Below are positions 35,655 through 47,999 of a DNA stretch of 64,000 nt, in pieces. Within the stretch, counting starts at the first letter, position 1, and each line of letters opens with the position of its first letter. The stretch is from Antedon mediterranea (taxonomy: Eukaryota > Echinodermata > Crinoidea > Comatulida > Antedonidae). The position numbers and the translations under genes are program-made. The notes beneath the pieces were generated by a model. It made no database searches, was not told where the DNA came from, and worked only from the letters and a program-made list of their open reading frames with translations. The stretch covers positions 15,449,312 to 15,513,311 of the forward strand of contig NC_092675.1 of assembly GCF_964355755.1 (NCBI RefSeq). The letters are read 5' to 3'.

Positions 35655-37105
35655 GGTGTGAAGCAATTGCACAGGTATTTGTTTGCTGTTTATAATACAA
35701 AAGCTATCCCAAGGCTATTTTCAGCCTGGCTATATCAATTATAGTAACTGCAAGCTATTTCCATGCTATTTATGCTGTATAAAGTATAGCACTTACACAG
35801 CTATTTAATTGCTATTAATTGCTATTATTGCTGTATCATATATAGCAATTACACAGCTATTTGTTTGCTATTATTTGCTATTATTGCTGTATATCAGGTA
35901 TAGCAATTATACAGCTATTTGTTTGCTATTATTTGCTATTATTGCTGTATCAGGTATAGCAATTATACAGCTATTTGTTTGCTATTAATTGCTGTATCAT
36001 ATATAGCAATTACACAGCTATTTGTTTGCTATTAATTGGTATTATTGCTGTATCAGGTATAGCAACTATAGCTGAGGTTTCAGGCTAGTGACCAATGTGT
36101 CACAGTAGGATAGTGATAGAACAGCTATCCCAAGGCTATTTTCAGCCCGTTTTGTATATTATTGCTGTATCAGGTATAGCAATTACACAGCTATTTGTTT
36201 GCTATTATTTGCTATTATTGCTGTATGAGGTATAGCAATTATACAGCTATTTGTTTGCTATTATTTGCTATTATTGCTATATCAGGTATAGCAATTACAC
36301 AGCTTTTGTTTGCTATTAATTGCTATTATTGCTGTATCAGGTATAGCAATTATACAGCTATTTGTTTTCTGTTATTTGCTATTATTGCTGTATCAGGTAG
36401 AGCAATTATACAGCTATTTGTTTGCTATTATTTGCTATTATTGCTGTATCAGGTATGGCAATTACACAGCTATTTGTTTTCTATTATTTGCTATTATTGC
36501 AGTATCAGGTATAGCAATTATACAGCTATTTGTTTGCTATTATTTGCTATTATTGCTGTATCAGGTATAGCAATTACACAGCTATTTGTTTGCTATTAAT
36601 TGCTATTATTGCTGTATCAGGTATAGCAATTACACAGCTATTTGTTTGCTATTATTTGCTATTATTGCAGTATCAGGTATAGCAATTATACAGCTATTTG
36701 TTTGCTATTATTTGCTATTATTGCTGTATCAGGTATAGCAATTACACAGCTATTTGTTTGCTATTAATTGCTATTATTGCTGTATCAGGTATAGCAATTA
36801 TACAGCTATTTGTTTGCTATTATTTGCTATTATTGCTGTATCAAGTATAGCAATTATACAGCTATTTGTTTTCTGTTATTTGCTATTATTGCTGTATCAG
36901 GTAGAGCAATTATACAGCTATTTGTTTGCTATTATTTGCTATTATTGCTGTATCAGGTATAGCAATTACACAGCTATTTGTTTGCTATTATTTGCTATTA
37001 TTGCAGTATCAGGTATAGCAATTATACAGCTATTTGTTTGCTATTATTTGCTATTATTGCTGTATCAAGTATAGCATTTACACAGCTATTTGTTTGCTAT
37101 TTATT
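35655..37105. repeat. 56-bp minisatellite, about 24 units
   Basis: Unit built from TATAGCAATTACACAGCTAT, TTGTTTGCTATTATTTGC and TATTATTGCTGTATCAGG. Occurrences of CAGCTATTTGTTT are 56 bp apart. The left end (35540-35780) is degenerate. Open frames rich in Tyr/Cys/Ile in this array are by-products. Confidence 0.95.
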
Positions 37106-37114
37106 GCTATGACC

Positions 37115-38000
37115 AATCCTGCGCCTTAGTGCGACTTTTATATAAATCTTGATCCAAACAGCTTCCTTAAAATCATCCATGTTCTCTACTAAAGACCCTG
37201 ATAGACCATTCTCCAAAAAATAAAGCAACACCTCTACCTCTCCTAATTGTTTTTGGTATGAATAGTTAATACCCTCAATTTGAAATTCAGCAATATTTAA
37301 TCCGTCCAGCTTTCTCTTCTGTTAAAGCTATAACTGCGTTTACAGCTCAATATTCTTGACTGTAACTCACCTGTTTCATTCATTAAAGAATCAAAATTTG
37401 TATACATAAATGAATACATTTCTGCTTCTTCAGTTCTTCTAGTGCAATAACATTTCAGGGTGTGTGAAACTGCTGCTCTTTAGTTGAGGCGAAAATTAGG
37501 TTTAACAATACTACAATTTCTGATTGTTAACCGTTCCTCTCCAGCTTCAAATTTCGGCTCATCCTAAGAGACATATAATCTTCACGTTCTTGTTTAGTTC
37601 TATCCTTCGCAGTTTTAGCTCGTTTCTGCGCACACTAATTATTAGGTCGTCACAAACTTCTGAATTTGTCATAACAAGCATTAGTGGTCGAGCAACACTA
37701 GGATCTCTAAATTAACACTTGTAATCTTTAAAAACAGTTTTAATCATAGTATCGCCATGTTCTCTTCTCTGATCAGAAACGTTACTTGTTGATTCCGTCA
37801 CCCCAAATATTATTATATTGATCTTTCTGACATGTACAGTGATGCCAGTACCTACACAGTTCATATTCTAGATCTTTATCAGCGTCCAGTACATCCTTAG
37901 AAAAGCTTCCACACAAAGTGTTATTTTTAACTGTTTTTACTACCTTTCCCATTGTTTTTTTTTATTACTCACGCTAGCTCTTCTAGGTGCTTGAGCCATC
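37115..38000 (-). pseudogene. LINE ORF1 end and endonuclease start, degraded
   Basis: Minus strand, ORF1: ESTSNVSDQRREHGDTMI, RPLMLVMTNSEVCDDLI, AKDRTKQEREDYMSLR, FEAGEERLTIRNCSIVKPNF, the usual C-terminal series of CR1/L2-type ORF1. Then endonuclease: LDGLNIAEFQIEGINYSYQ, VLLYFLENGL, ENMDDFKEAVWIKI. Many stops and shifts. Confidence 0.7.
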
Positions 38001-38394
38001 ATAGTCTAAAGGATATCAACCTGGTTGTTCACCATTTACACTGCTGGCCAAGTCTGGACCTAAGAAACATCTGCTCAATTTTTCAGTTGTAGTAAATATT
38101 TTAAACTTGCCAATTCGTATAAGATTAAAACAAAGTACAACTAAAAATAGAAAAATAATTTAATCTATAACATCGGCTTAGGAGAGACACACATCCACCA
38201 TATTAAAGTACCCAAAACAAAAATTACAATTTAGTTACATATGGAACTAAACTATCTGTATCTCCCAATGACTCTGGTGTAAAAGCATATAAAACAAAAA
38301 ATATATAATAAATGTAATAATATGGAGATGTTCGTCGAAGACACCGAAACGTTAACAACATTATACATATTAAAATAGACCCTTCATTGGTCAA

Positions 38395-38995
38395 AAAATC
38401 GCAGGGTGAGTTGACTGGAATAATGTTTTTAATCCTTCAGAATCTCAGGAAAAATGTACAGAATTCTATAATACACTTCATCTCTCAATTGATACTTTCT
38501 TTCCAAAACAAACTGTGAAACGTTAACCCACTTATATTGGTGTCTGCCTTGACAAATATCGTATAAAAAGAGACAAGAAGCGTTCGCTAACAACAAGTTT
38601 GGCTTATGGAGGTTCTATCGTAATAAGATTAATACAACCACCATAAGAGTAGATAGAAAAAACTACTTCTCTAAAAATGTTAGCCATCTCAAAAACACAT
38701 CGTCAGCAAATTGGCATAATGTATCGGGGCAAAGTAAGCCAAGTGTTGGAAAACTCTGAAATAGTGGACCCTAAACGTGTTGCTGACCATGTAAGCCTCC
38801 ATTTAACAAGTGTGAATGATTCGCTTGAAACATTAAATAGGAGAATGTTGCCAGTTTTTTTCCCATCCACGACAGGTTGAACCATGGGAGGTTCTTGCGC
38901 AATTCTACAAAGTTCTTGTGACCCTGATCAGATATCTGCCAAGTTCATTAAGACATTTGCCTATGAACTGTCAATACCACTTGTAATCAATTGTT
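38395..38995 (+). pseudogene. LINE endonuclease-RT linker and RT start
   Basis: Plus strand: YNTLHLSIDTFFPKQTVK, then KNTSSANWHNVSGQSKPSV, VADHVSLHLTSVNDSLETLN and, after a shift, CDPDQISAKFIKTFAYELS. This matches the linker and finger region of CR1-like RTs. It ends about 200 bp from exon 5 of the GALNT gene, and lies on the opposite strand from the neighbouring LINE piece. Confidence 0.75.
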
Positions 38996-39194
38996 CATAT
39001 CAAGAATCGAGACTGGAGACCGGAGAATCTGGAGACTAGACCCGACCCCCGGGCTGACAAACTTTTTTAGAATGTCTTTGATAGTATTAACAACATTAAG
39101 GTTCAATCCTGGGTGAAATAGGGTGATATCATATTTTACGGGCTCCCAGACTATAAGTGTTTGGTAATTATGATAGGCTATACTACTAACATAC

Positions 39195-39368
39195 CTAACC
39201 GGTTCACTGTCAATGCCACGAATGCGGATGCGTTCAGTCTGTGGAACTATGTGCCAGTCAAATGTCAGGTCCCATGAAAATCCACCAACATGCATAGCTT
39301 TTGTATTCTTGTTCAAAGCGAATGTTTCATCGTCGATTACATTGATAACAGGACATGGAACATATGAG
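39195..39368 (-). CDS. GALNT exon 5: catalytic domain, second half start
   Basis: Codes residues 356-412 plus split codons. Shows the CPVINVIDDETF block and a G-G-F-S-W-D-L-T-F-D-W-H stretch typical of the acceptor-side wall of the active site, ending in EPVR just before the MAGGLF motif on exon 6. A LINE fragment ends only about 200 bp downstream of its donor in intron 5. Donor GTATGT; acceptor after a pyrimidine tract and CCAG. Confidence 0.95.
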
Positions 39369-39972
39369 CTGGAAAAAAGAAACTTAATTGCAATGAAAAT
39401 ACCCTAAAGGACATATTACATTATTCGAAAGAAAACAACTTTAGCACTCTAAAAAATGATATATATTTGCAGTATTTTACATCCAGAAAAAGTGACAAAA
39501 AAGGCGGAAAGATTAATCTTTAAAATTCATTTTTGAAAATTAGAAAGAAAAAATAAAAATAATAAAAACATGTGCGGTTATTAATTCTAGTTCAGTAGCT
39601 AATGCTTACATAACCCACTGAGAGGTGGTCGTTACGGGAGGTGGTCGATTATGAGAAGCGGTCCCTTTATTACAGAGATGGTGGTCGTTCAATAGAGGGT
39701 GATTGCTTACGATGTGTGATCGTTTTAGGGAGGTAATCGCTTTCGAGATGGCCGCGTTTTGAATTCGGTGGATGGTGGATAAATTGAGAGCTAAGTAAAG
39801 AGATGGGTTTGCACATGATTTAAACATAGGTTTGTAAAATATATATTTTCTACATTAGCGGGCGATAGTAACTGCATTAGCTGGGAGGATATTTTCGTTA
39901 CTACATTAGCTGTTGACCGTTTTACATTAGCTGGTGTTGATTTTGTATTTACTACATAAGCTGTTGGTTTTT

Positions 39973-40751
39973 AGTCGCGTGGAAGCGACTCTATAGTTCA
40001 CTATGTCGGTCGGTTGGTCGGTCTGTCTGTCTGTCTGTCTGTCTGTCGGTCCGGTATCACTATGCGTTTTATCGCTTTATGACCTTATCTTGATATCAGT
40101 TTAATCTAGCTAAGTCAATTTTTCACAGAATATTCCTTATGGCCAGGAATCGATGTGGTTATGTTTTCACGGTGCGCAATAAAAAATTACGCGGTCTACG
40201 CACGATTTAACGAAATCACGTTTGTAATCATAATCACAACCATGAATCACAATTAAATAAAATTTGGTACTCATACATTTCAGGGCATAAATCATCATAT
40301 GGCAATACAATTACGTGCGTAGCGCATGTAACGCATGCGTAGCGCATGTAACGCATGCGTACGCGCGCTTAAAATTTTCAAAATTTATTTTCGATGAAAT
40401 AAGAGTACGTTTCAGGCAATTTCAAGCGTTTACAAAATTGCCATGAGTGCGCAGATTTTTGCGCGCGCACTGCGCGTTAAATGTTATTGCGCACTCTTTT
40501 TGCCCGATTTCTGTTTTCTTGACTTACTTTTCAACTCGAAATTACGTTATACGAGCACGTCAAAAGTGACTGGCTACGCACGTGTAAATTAAAAAAATAT
40601 AAATGTTTTTAAACATTTCAACATTTTTAAACATGTTAAGTAATTTCGGTCAGTATAGTTCACTATGTCTGTCTGTCGGTCCGTCTGTCTGTCGGTCTGT
40701 CTGTCTGTTTGTCTGTCGGTCCGGTATCACCATGCATTGTAGCACGCGACT
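39973..40751. repeat. CpG-rich interspersed repeat R2, copy B, with (GTCT)n
   Basis: Most complete copy: AGTCGCGTG at the left and CACGCGACT at the right form an inverted end pair. GTCT/GTCG simple repeats lie inside both ends (40009-40055 and 40668-40722). A 22-bp tandem duplication (GCGTAGCGCATGTAACGCAT) occurs at 40316-40357. Confidence 0.85.
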
Positions 40752-42390
40752 TAATGGCTGTTGGCCTTGTTCTATATTAGCTGGAGGTTTTACTACATTC
40801 AATTGCGGTTTGCTGCAGCACGTCGCTAAAAGTGAGGCATACATATATTGTATTTGCCTTGAGATATTGCCTGTTAAAGAATAGCACGGGCTAGGCTATA
40901 CCATTTTGCTGTGGGTAATTGCCCTCAAATTTATAATAAATATTGAAAAACTGCAGGTATTTAAAAACGATTTTCTGATTGCTGCCCTCTATATATTTTA
41001 TTCCATGGATTTTTAACTGTATTCAAAGATAGCGTCACTATCTTTTTGCTGTATTGTAGAAACCACTGCAAAGTGTTTTCGTTTTGTTTACAACCTCGTG
41101 TTTTCTGTCACATTTCTACTTCCATACAGTACGGTGTATTTTTGTACTATGATTAAGGCATAGAGATAATATCTCTATGATTAAGGTTTTATTTAAATTG
41201 CCATAGGCCTATATACAATTAATAAGAAATAACACAAGTTCAAAACATGGAGATATAAATTCAAAATGATCAAGGCAATTTTCCTTCGAGGGTATTAAAA
41301 AGAAAATAGAGCCTACACCCGACACGGGTCATACTATACTGGATACAAGCGTACTCGCATAGGCTATACATAGAGATATTATAGAAGTGAATTTTATATA
41401 AATATTATTTTGAATTGATTTGCATCTCTAAATAAGAATGTCGGTTTTAATTCAATGTAAGTTTCATCTTACTCGATAACAGATTCATCTTTTTAACATG
41501 CTCCTTACAGTTCTGTTTATGTTCAATTTTGGATTTGTTATATATGCGATTTCTGGTATTGTTAGGGCGAATTTTTTTTATTGTACTTAAGTATTTAATT
41601 GTTGAAATAACAACCATTTTAACGATGACCACCATACTTACCAACCTGAGAGATTTAAAATGCGGGACTATTTTTGTAGGGGGTGGGGCGTGATCGAAAG
41701 TATTTTCAGTCGACGAAACAAATTTAGTTTACTAGCACTACAGGATGGCCGAAAATATTACCCTCGCACGTAAAATTCATGATGAATGGCACCTAGTCAT
41801 GTATTCTAGTACGGTAAACGATGCAAATAATATTAGATTGTATGATACTCTTTTTTTTTGTTAATCTGTAATTCAACGTTTTTCATGCTAATTCTTGAAT
41901 TTATTTTATTAAAAAACTGATCCACCAACCAATGGCATAAAAATTGGGTTTACTTTTTATAAACACACACAAAATAATGTAATGTGCAATCACGATCGTG
42001 ACTAACGCATGGTCACGGCGAGCGACGACGGAAAAATTAATTGTAATTTTCTGATACTACTAATACTAGTATTATTTTATTGATGTTTCGTGTTATACTT
42101 TTAAAATATTGAATGCATTTTCCTGTCAAATTATGATCAAAAATGATAACGCATCGCATAGGCCTCCTACTTCTGATAAATGCGTGACAAATAATATTGG
42201 GGTCATAATACGCATGTGTTCAAAACGCGTGTTTCATTAAAAATCACTTGAAATGCGGGACCGTCCCGAACGATGCGAGACGGCTGGTAACTATGGACCA
42301 CATAATAATTTTAAGTAGCCCTACCATTTGTTTGTGGGAATTAATGGTATCGAAAGTTACAAAGCATTTGAATAATATGTAATGTCGTAC
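40752..42390. other. Intron sequence without recognisable elements
   Basis: AT-rich, scattered AGGCCTA, no ORF or repeat that I can name. Part of GALNT intron 4. Confidence 0.55.
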
Positions 42391-42394
42391 CTTA

Positions 42395-42443
42395 TAGCAG
42401 GGAGTTGTATTTATTATTTATTTTTGTTTTACAACTCCCTGCT
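42395..42443. repeat. 14-bp inverted repeat hairpin
   Basis: AGCAGGGAGTTGTA and its exact reverse complement with a 21-base T-rich spacer. Similar to the hairpin at 2511-2543. Confidence 0.7.
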
Positions 42444-43166
42444 TATAGCGCCAAACCAAAAATTTTGTGTTGAAAGATTTTTTGTTTGTTTAGAATGGAT
42501 CGTTGACCGGAAAACAACTTAGCTTATCTTACACTTTGATAGCATGTGTTATTGGTGGTACAATTCAGAATAGGACAGGCGGTTTAGCGTTAAACCCGGC
42601 CGATGTAAAATAAAAATCGAAGAAAGTTACGGTAATTTTCCGTCGATTGTTTCTTTGGTAAGTTGCCGATGGTGGTCTAAATGTCGTCAAATTTAATAAC
42701 AATTTTGTAATAGGCCTACATATATATATATTTTTGAATTGAATGCTGTTTACAGTTACTAAAGTTAAAAAGAGATGTGTTATTAAAGAGAAAACAAAGA
42801 TTTGTCATTAATTATACATTTAAGTTTTCTCTATAGCCTTATCGCAGTTCAACTATTTTATACACTGTGGTATAATATACGTTACTTTAGGCTATTCGTA
42901 GACGTTTTGACGATAGTTAGAACCGGATAGGCTTGTGAATTTGTAAGAGTGTAAAACCTTTTTGGCATACACCAAGTAAATTTATAATAAATGTAATACA
43001 GTAGTAAATAAATATTTGTTATAATAATCCACGATTGAAAGGAAATTCTACATATTTTCATAGAGTTCTTAAGGCTCTACTAAAGTACTATGTCCTAATT
43101 TTGAGTAATTTGTTAACTATGATTTTCCACTTTATCTGTAAATTAATACTTTAACTTTTAACTTAC

Positions 43167-43380
43167 TTGTCTATAGTCACACGGGAAAGAAGTGGTTCAA
43201 GCCACCCCGTTGTACACTCACAATGGGCATCTAAGAAGGTTAGTATAGCACCACTAGACTCAGCTACACCAGCCATTCTGGCTCTGATTAGACCTTCACG
43301 TCGGCCGGTTCGCAAAAGACGTACTGGAACGTCTTCTTTCAGATTATTAAGGTATTCATCCAATGGTGCCTTAAGATGAC
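43167..43380 (-). CDS. GALNT exon 4: DxH metal-binding motif
   Basis: Codes residues 285-354 plus split codons. Contains the [16 protein letters not shown] segment and the catalytic D-A-H-C-E motif (Asp334, His336), two of the Mn2+ ligands in GALNTs, followed by [10 protein letters not shown]. All residues known to be essential in this stretch are present, which argues for an active enzyme. Donor GTAAGT, acceptor after TTACATTTTAG. Confidence 0.96.
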
Positions 43381-43984
43381 CTAAAATGTAAATATACAGT
43401 TGTTTTTGCGTGAAATGATAATATACAATAAATGCGTATGATTTGAATAGAAAAAAAAATGTTTGATTGCGTTTTCGTTGGGGTTGAATTAGTTTCTTTT
43501 AAATTGTTGTGTCAACCATTTACATTTAGACTTGCGGTTATAGTCTCTCTATGTATTCCGGAGTAAACGACACTAAAATGATGGGGGTTGGGTGCGACAG
43601 TCCGCAGTTGAATTATATAATAAACACGGTTGATTTGTCATTTTGGTTTGTTTTCGTAGTACACCATGACTGAATTATTATAAGTTGTGACTAATGTACA
43701 AATGAATTTATAATAATTATGATTGAATATGGTTGTAAAATTTTTATTTTTGCAACGGCACAAACTCGTTCTTCCACGAGGCCGTATAACATTGTCAAAA
43801 CAAAGTTGAGCGCCACAATGTTAAACTTCTTTTAATTCTGTATTTGGGTAGGTAAAGGTTGTTTGTTGACTTTGTGTTGTGTTCATTCAGTATTATAATA
43901 ATTTGGAGTTAGTTCATTCATTATTTTATACATAATAACATTTTCATTAAAAATAAGCTTATCTTTAGGACTAGACAATTTCAG

Positions 43985-44400
43985 TTCTTCAAATTCTTGT
44001 GTACTGAAATCATAATTTTAGTTGCACTGCTTTGTAATATGTGCACTTTGTTGCTTAAAGATACTTTAAGATACTTTAATGTTACATCTACACCATACAA
44101 CATTGTAGTAGTCAAAGTGAGATGCAAGAATTGCTTTGAGTGTAAAAAAAACGTATTTGAATTAGGTAATTTGATTTCTTTATAGATAAAACAAGCCGGG
44201 AAGAACTTTAGATCAAACATATTCTGTCATGATAGAGTTTCATCAATTTCACACCAAGGTTACCATATATATCCAAGTCATATTATAGAATTATGATAAC
44301 TTTTGGTGAGTTTCAATAATAATCATTAATTCAGTCTTATTAACATTTAGGCTTAATGTATTACTAATTTTCTTATATTTTCTAAGTCTGTGTAAATTTG
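43985..44400 (-). pseudogene. LINE RT C-terminal fragment in GALNT intron 3
   Basis: Minus strand: NTLSLNVNKTELMII (the L-N-x-x-K-T motif that follows YxDD), then SKQFLHLTLTTTMLYGVDV and KVHILQSSATKIMISVHKN, like the thumb and C-terminal regions of CR1-like RTs. Several stops between. Confidence 0.6.
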
Positions 44401-45554
44401 TTGTGTAATATCATTTTATATTACATAGCCTATGTAAATACGTGAACGTGATTGGTTGAAACTGCATCACATGACTACCGCTTCGAGGATCGTATATATC
44501 ATCGAGTACGATGATAGGGACTGAGTAATTTTTGCGTATTTATCGTGTCCCTGTCATTAAACATATAAAATCCAGCAAATTCTCGATTACGATGATATTG
44601 ACTGTGTAATTTTCGTAAAGTACCGTAAAGATCTATCTATCTTTTGGGGCGATGGTAGCGGCTGTGTGGTAGTTTTGTGAAAAAAGGAGGGTGTAATAAA
44701 TCCACTTAAAAAATAAAAAAGACACCACTTTTGGCGTTATGGTGAAGTAAAGTTTAGGTGTTTTTAACAATTTAAAAAAACTGAAAAACACCCATTGTTA
44801 TTATGCATACACTAATTTTTTTTTTTATTAAATGAACAAAACAAAAATATCAGTCATCAAAATGCAACCAATATTTATATAAAAAACCTTAAAAAAGGAA
44901 ACAATTTGTCAAAAACACCAATTTTTCCGTTGCCATGGAAATATATGTGAAATAAAAAATACTTCATATGTGATATCTCTCAACACATAATATAAACATG
45001 TGCAAAATTTGAAATAAATCCATTTTTTAGTCTGCCACTAATTTTGATATTATTTATATACAGACAATGGCCAAATAAATTTTTTTTTTTTTTATTACGA
45101 TAAGAAATGTAGCTTTCAATCAATCAAAATAACAAGGTAACTTTCACAGGAATTACGTATCTCAAAAATTTTTGTCTATATAATTTCTTAAAGCTTAAGT
45201 ATAGAATTTAAAACTGACACCTTTGCCACCTGCTAAATTTATATGCCAATTATTTCTGTAAATTAAAACGTGAAACTATAGCATAATATAATCTATATTT
45301 TTAAAACTATTGGTTAGGGGGGTTGTTTTTTTAATAACATATATAGCAGTAGTAGTAGTAGCAGAAACAGCCGCTGCGGCAGCAGTAGAATCTTGTGAAT
45401 AAGCAGAATTAACTTGTTTAGTTTGTCTATCTGACCCAAGAGTGTAAATTAGCATGGTCTTCCGAAACTAAGCTGCCAATAATTACTACGTCAGCATTAA
45501 ATAAATAACATCTAAAAATATATTATAAAAATATTATATTTATATAATACTTAC

Positions 45555-45721
45555 TTCGATCACTCCCGTCATCAACTAAAATAATTTCCGCAAGAAGATT
45601 ATGTGGAGATCGGTTTAAGACACTATGTAATGTTCGTAACAATGTTGAACGCGCTTCGTTGTAAAAAACAATTATTATACTAGTGTTCAACAAGTTTTCG
45701 TCATACCTTTTTCTTTCACAT
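45555..45721 (-). CDS. GALNT exon 3: nucleotide-binding start of GT-A domain
   Basis: Codes residues 229-283 plus split codons. Carries the GT-A signature [20 protein letters not shown] and the following [11 protein letters not shown], which in this family binds the UDP moiety. Most GALNTs have VDDFSDR; here it is VDDGSDR, a modest variation. Separated from exon 2 by only 275 bp. Donor GTAAGT is strong; the acceptor follows a TA-rich tract (ATATTCCAG). Confidence 0.95.
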
Positions 45722-45996
45722 CTGGAATATATATATATATTATTATGATTAGATGAATAAGTATAAACTTTTACTTTTTTAATAATTAACAAAAAGTAAA
45801 GTGTGATTAATTAATTTGTTCATAATTTGTGCACACAATATTCAGGTCTTAGTCAGAGAAGGTTGTGGTAGACCGAGCATCGATAATCATTGTAATTAAA
45901 ACTAAACTACTTAAACTTGTTAAATATTGTTTATCTATACGTATACTTTGTTTTAAATAGTACTAGTTTGTCGTAATGTAATAAAAAGTATATTAC

Positions 45997-46249
45997 CCCT
46001 TTGCTCTTATATCTGGTAAAGAGCGATCTAGAGAAATTCGCTCGCTTACATACAGGTTAAACTCATGTAAATGGAACATTTTGTTTCTTCCTTCTTTGTC
46101 TTTCTGCCGTGATAGAATAACCGGTTCTCCCATTTCACCTTCATTGATTCCAATTAGACGATAACTTGGTTTATTAATATTATTTTTACGGTCATGTAGA
46201 GGAGGTGCTTTGATAATGTTGTTGTGAAATTTATTTTCTAAAGCAGGAT
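45997..46249 (-). CDS. GALNT exon 2: stem to start of catalytic domain
   Basis: Codes residues 144-228 (83 whole codons plus split codons at both ends). Contains the family's pre-catalytic signatures: a short GEMGEPV stretch, an F-N-x-x-x-S-E-R-I-S-L-D-R-S-L-P-D block, and the beginning of the G-C motif that leads into the catalytic core. The block NLYVSERISLDRSLPD is close to the classical GalNAc-T sequence. Acceptor follows TATTATAG; donor is GTAATA, slightly weak but the only one that gives the Gly-Cys junction expected in the family. Intron 1, upstream, is 3.7 kb and contains a Penelope-like element and a LINE piece. Confidence 0.92.
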
Positions 46250-46479
46250 CTATAATAGATAAAAAATATGTATTGAAATTATTATAATTTTGGATTACCA
46301 CAGACAAGAAAAGTCGACAATTCGACAATGCAAAACTCTATCATATCGTCACTACAGGCGAGAAGAGTCGACATTCGCACCATTTCAACACCTTCCAAGC
46401 ACCTACCAACCAATAGAAAGTAAATAGGTCAAAGTGTCAATTTAAAGTATAAGCCAATTACATTACTGTATTTCTACAT

Positions 46480-47957
46480 AGAAAACATTCTAAATATGTG
46501 GATGATTAGACCATATGTGACTGATCTCCCTCCATACATTCAGGACTCCACGGACTTTATCCGCAAAATTAACCAAATTCAAAATTTACCTAATAATTCT
46601 GTTCTGGCTACATTAGATGTTTCATCATTGTATACTAATATCCCTCACGAAGAAGGAGCCGACGCATGTATTTTAAATTACAAACAACCAGGCAAAACGC
46701 CTACTAAAGCTCATTTACGAGAACTGTTCACATGTTGATTTTAACCAACAACAATTTTATTTTTGGAAATGACCATTACCTTCAAATTCATTGCACAGCG
46801 ATGGGCACAAAAATGGCGCCATCTTTTGCAAATTTATTTTGGGACAATTTGAGGCTAATTTTCTTTCCTCCAACCACTTGTTTGGTTTAGATACATTGAC
46901 GACATCTTCATGATCTGGACCCATGGTGAATCTTTTCTTCCCAATATTAATTCAGCCCACCAACTATCAAATTTACAGCTACCAAATCCACTAGTAGCGT
47001 TGATTTTGACACTATAGTGACCATAGAAAATGGTACACTCAAAACTGGCCTATTCCGTAAACCAACGGATAAAAATATGTACCTGCTCCCTAGCAGTTGT
47101 CTTCCCCGACACTGTACTAAAAACATACCGTACAGTCAAGCATTACGTAAAAGACGTATCTGTTCTTCAGATTTAGATTTTCAGAATCGTACCGAAGAAC
47201 TAACCGGAATAGAAATTACAAGAAGGAATACATCGAAACTGCTATAAAGAAAGCAAAAGATATTCCTCGATGTCAAACACTGACGTACAAACCATGCACG
47301 TCAAATTCGACCAGAGTGCCATTGGTCACAACCTATCACCATAGGTTGCCTCCATTACGGGATATTATTGAGAAACATATGCCCATTCTACAGTCCACAG
47401 AACGTCTCAGAACTGTTTTCCGGAACCACCCATTATTGCATTTCGTAGACCTCCCAACCTTCGTGATATATTAGTCAGATCCAAATTTAAGAGTAAAATT
47501 AACTCTCATGACAGCCAAAATTTGGGCAGTCACCTTTGCGGCAAATCCTGCAAAACTTGTTCATTGGTTGATTCTACTGGAAAATTTAAGAGTAACCAAA
47601 CTGACCACATTTTTCGGATAAGACAATCAATTAATTGTCTAACCAAAAACGTCATATATTTCATATACTGTAATATTTGTGGCAAACAGTACGTCGGAGA
47701 AACAAAAAACACTCTCCGTATGAGAATGACACAACACAGATCAGCTATTAAAACATTGAAGCTTGATCAACCTATAGCCAAACATTTTAATTTAGCTGGT
47801 CAGAGTTATTGTAGGCCTAATAGACCACGATGTCAAATGGAGCGACAAAACTCACAAATAAAAACCACTGGGAATTACAACTTAAAACCACAAAACCTTT
47901 TGGACTTAACATTAGGAACGTACTCCCAGATCGGTAAAATTATCTATTATTGACTAC
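46480..47957 (+). mobile_element. Penelope-like element 2, RT plus GIY-YIG, in GALNT intron 1
   Basis: Plus strand coding in pieces: RPYVTDLPPYIQDSTDFIRK, VLATLDVSSLYTNIPHEEG (catalytic Asp), RYIDDIFMIWTHGE (YIDD at 46892-46903), ENGTLKTGLFRKPTDKNMYL, the linker HLCGKSCKTCSLVDST and a GIY-YIG endonuclease NVIYFIYCNICGKQYVGETK. Domain order RT then GIY-YIG defines Penelope-like elements. Frameshifts and small deletions relative to PLE1 (46738, 46850-47010, 47250, 47450). 5' part of RT is missing. Very close in sequence to PLE1, so both are recent. Confidence 0.93.
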
Positions 47958-47999
47958 CAAAATTTAAGTTTCAATATTAACCACCATTTAAGCTGTTTT

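Noticed and set aside
36195-37074. Long Tyr/Cys/Ile ORFs that look like membrane proteins
   Set aside because: They are translations of the 56-bp minisatellite.
35655-37105. CRISPR-like array
   Set aside because: Eukaryotic minisatellite: the repeat is continuous, with no unique spacers.
43997-44185. Plus-strand ORF in GALNT intron 3
   Set aside because: Shadow of the minus-strand LINE RT fragment.
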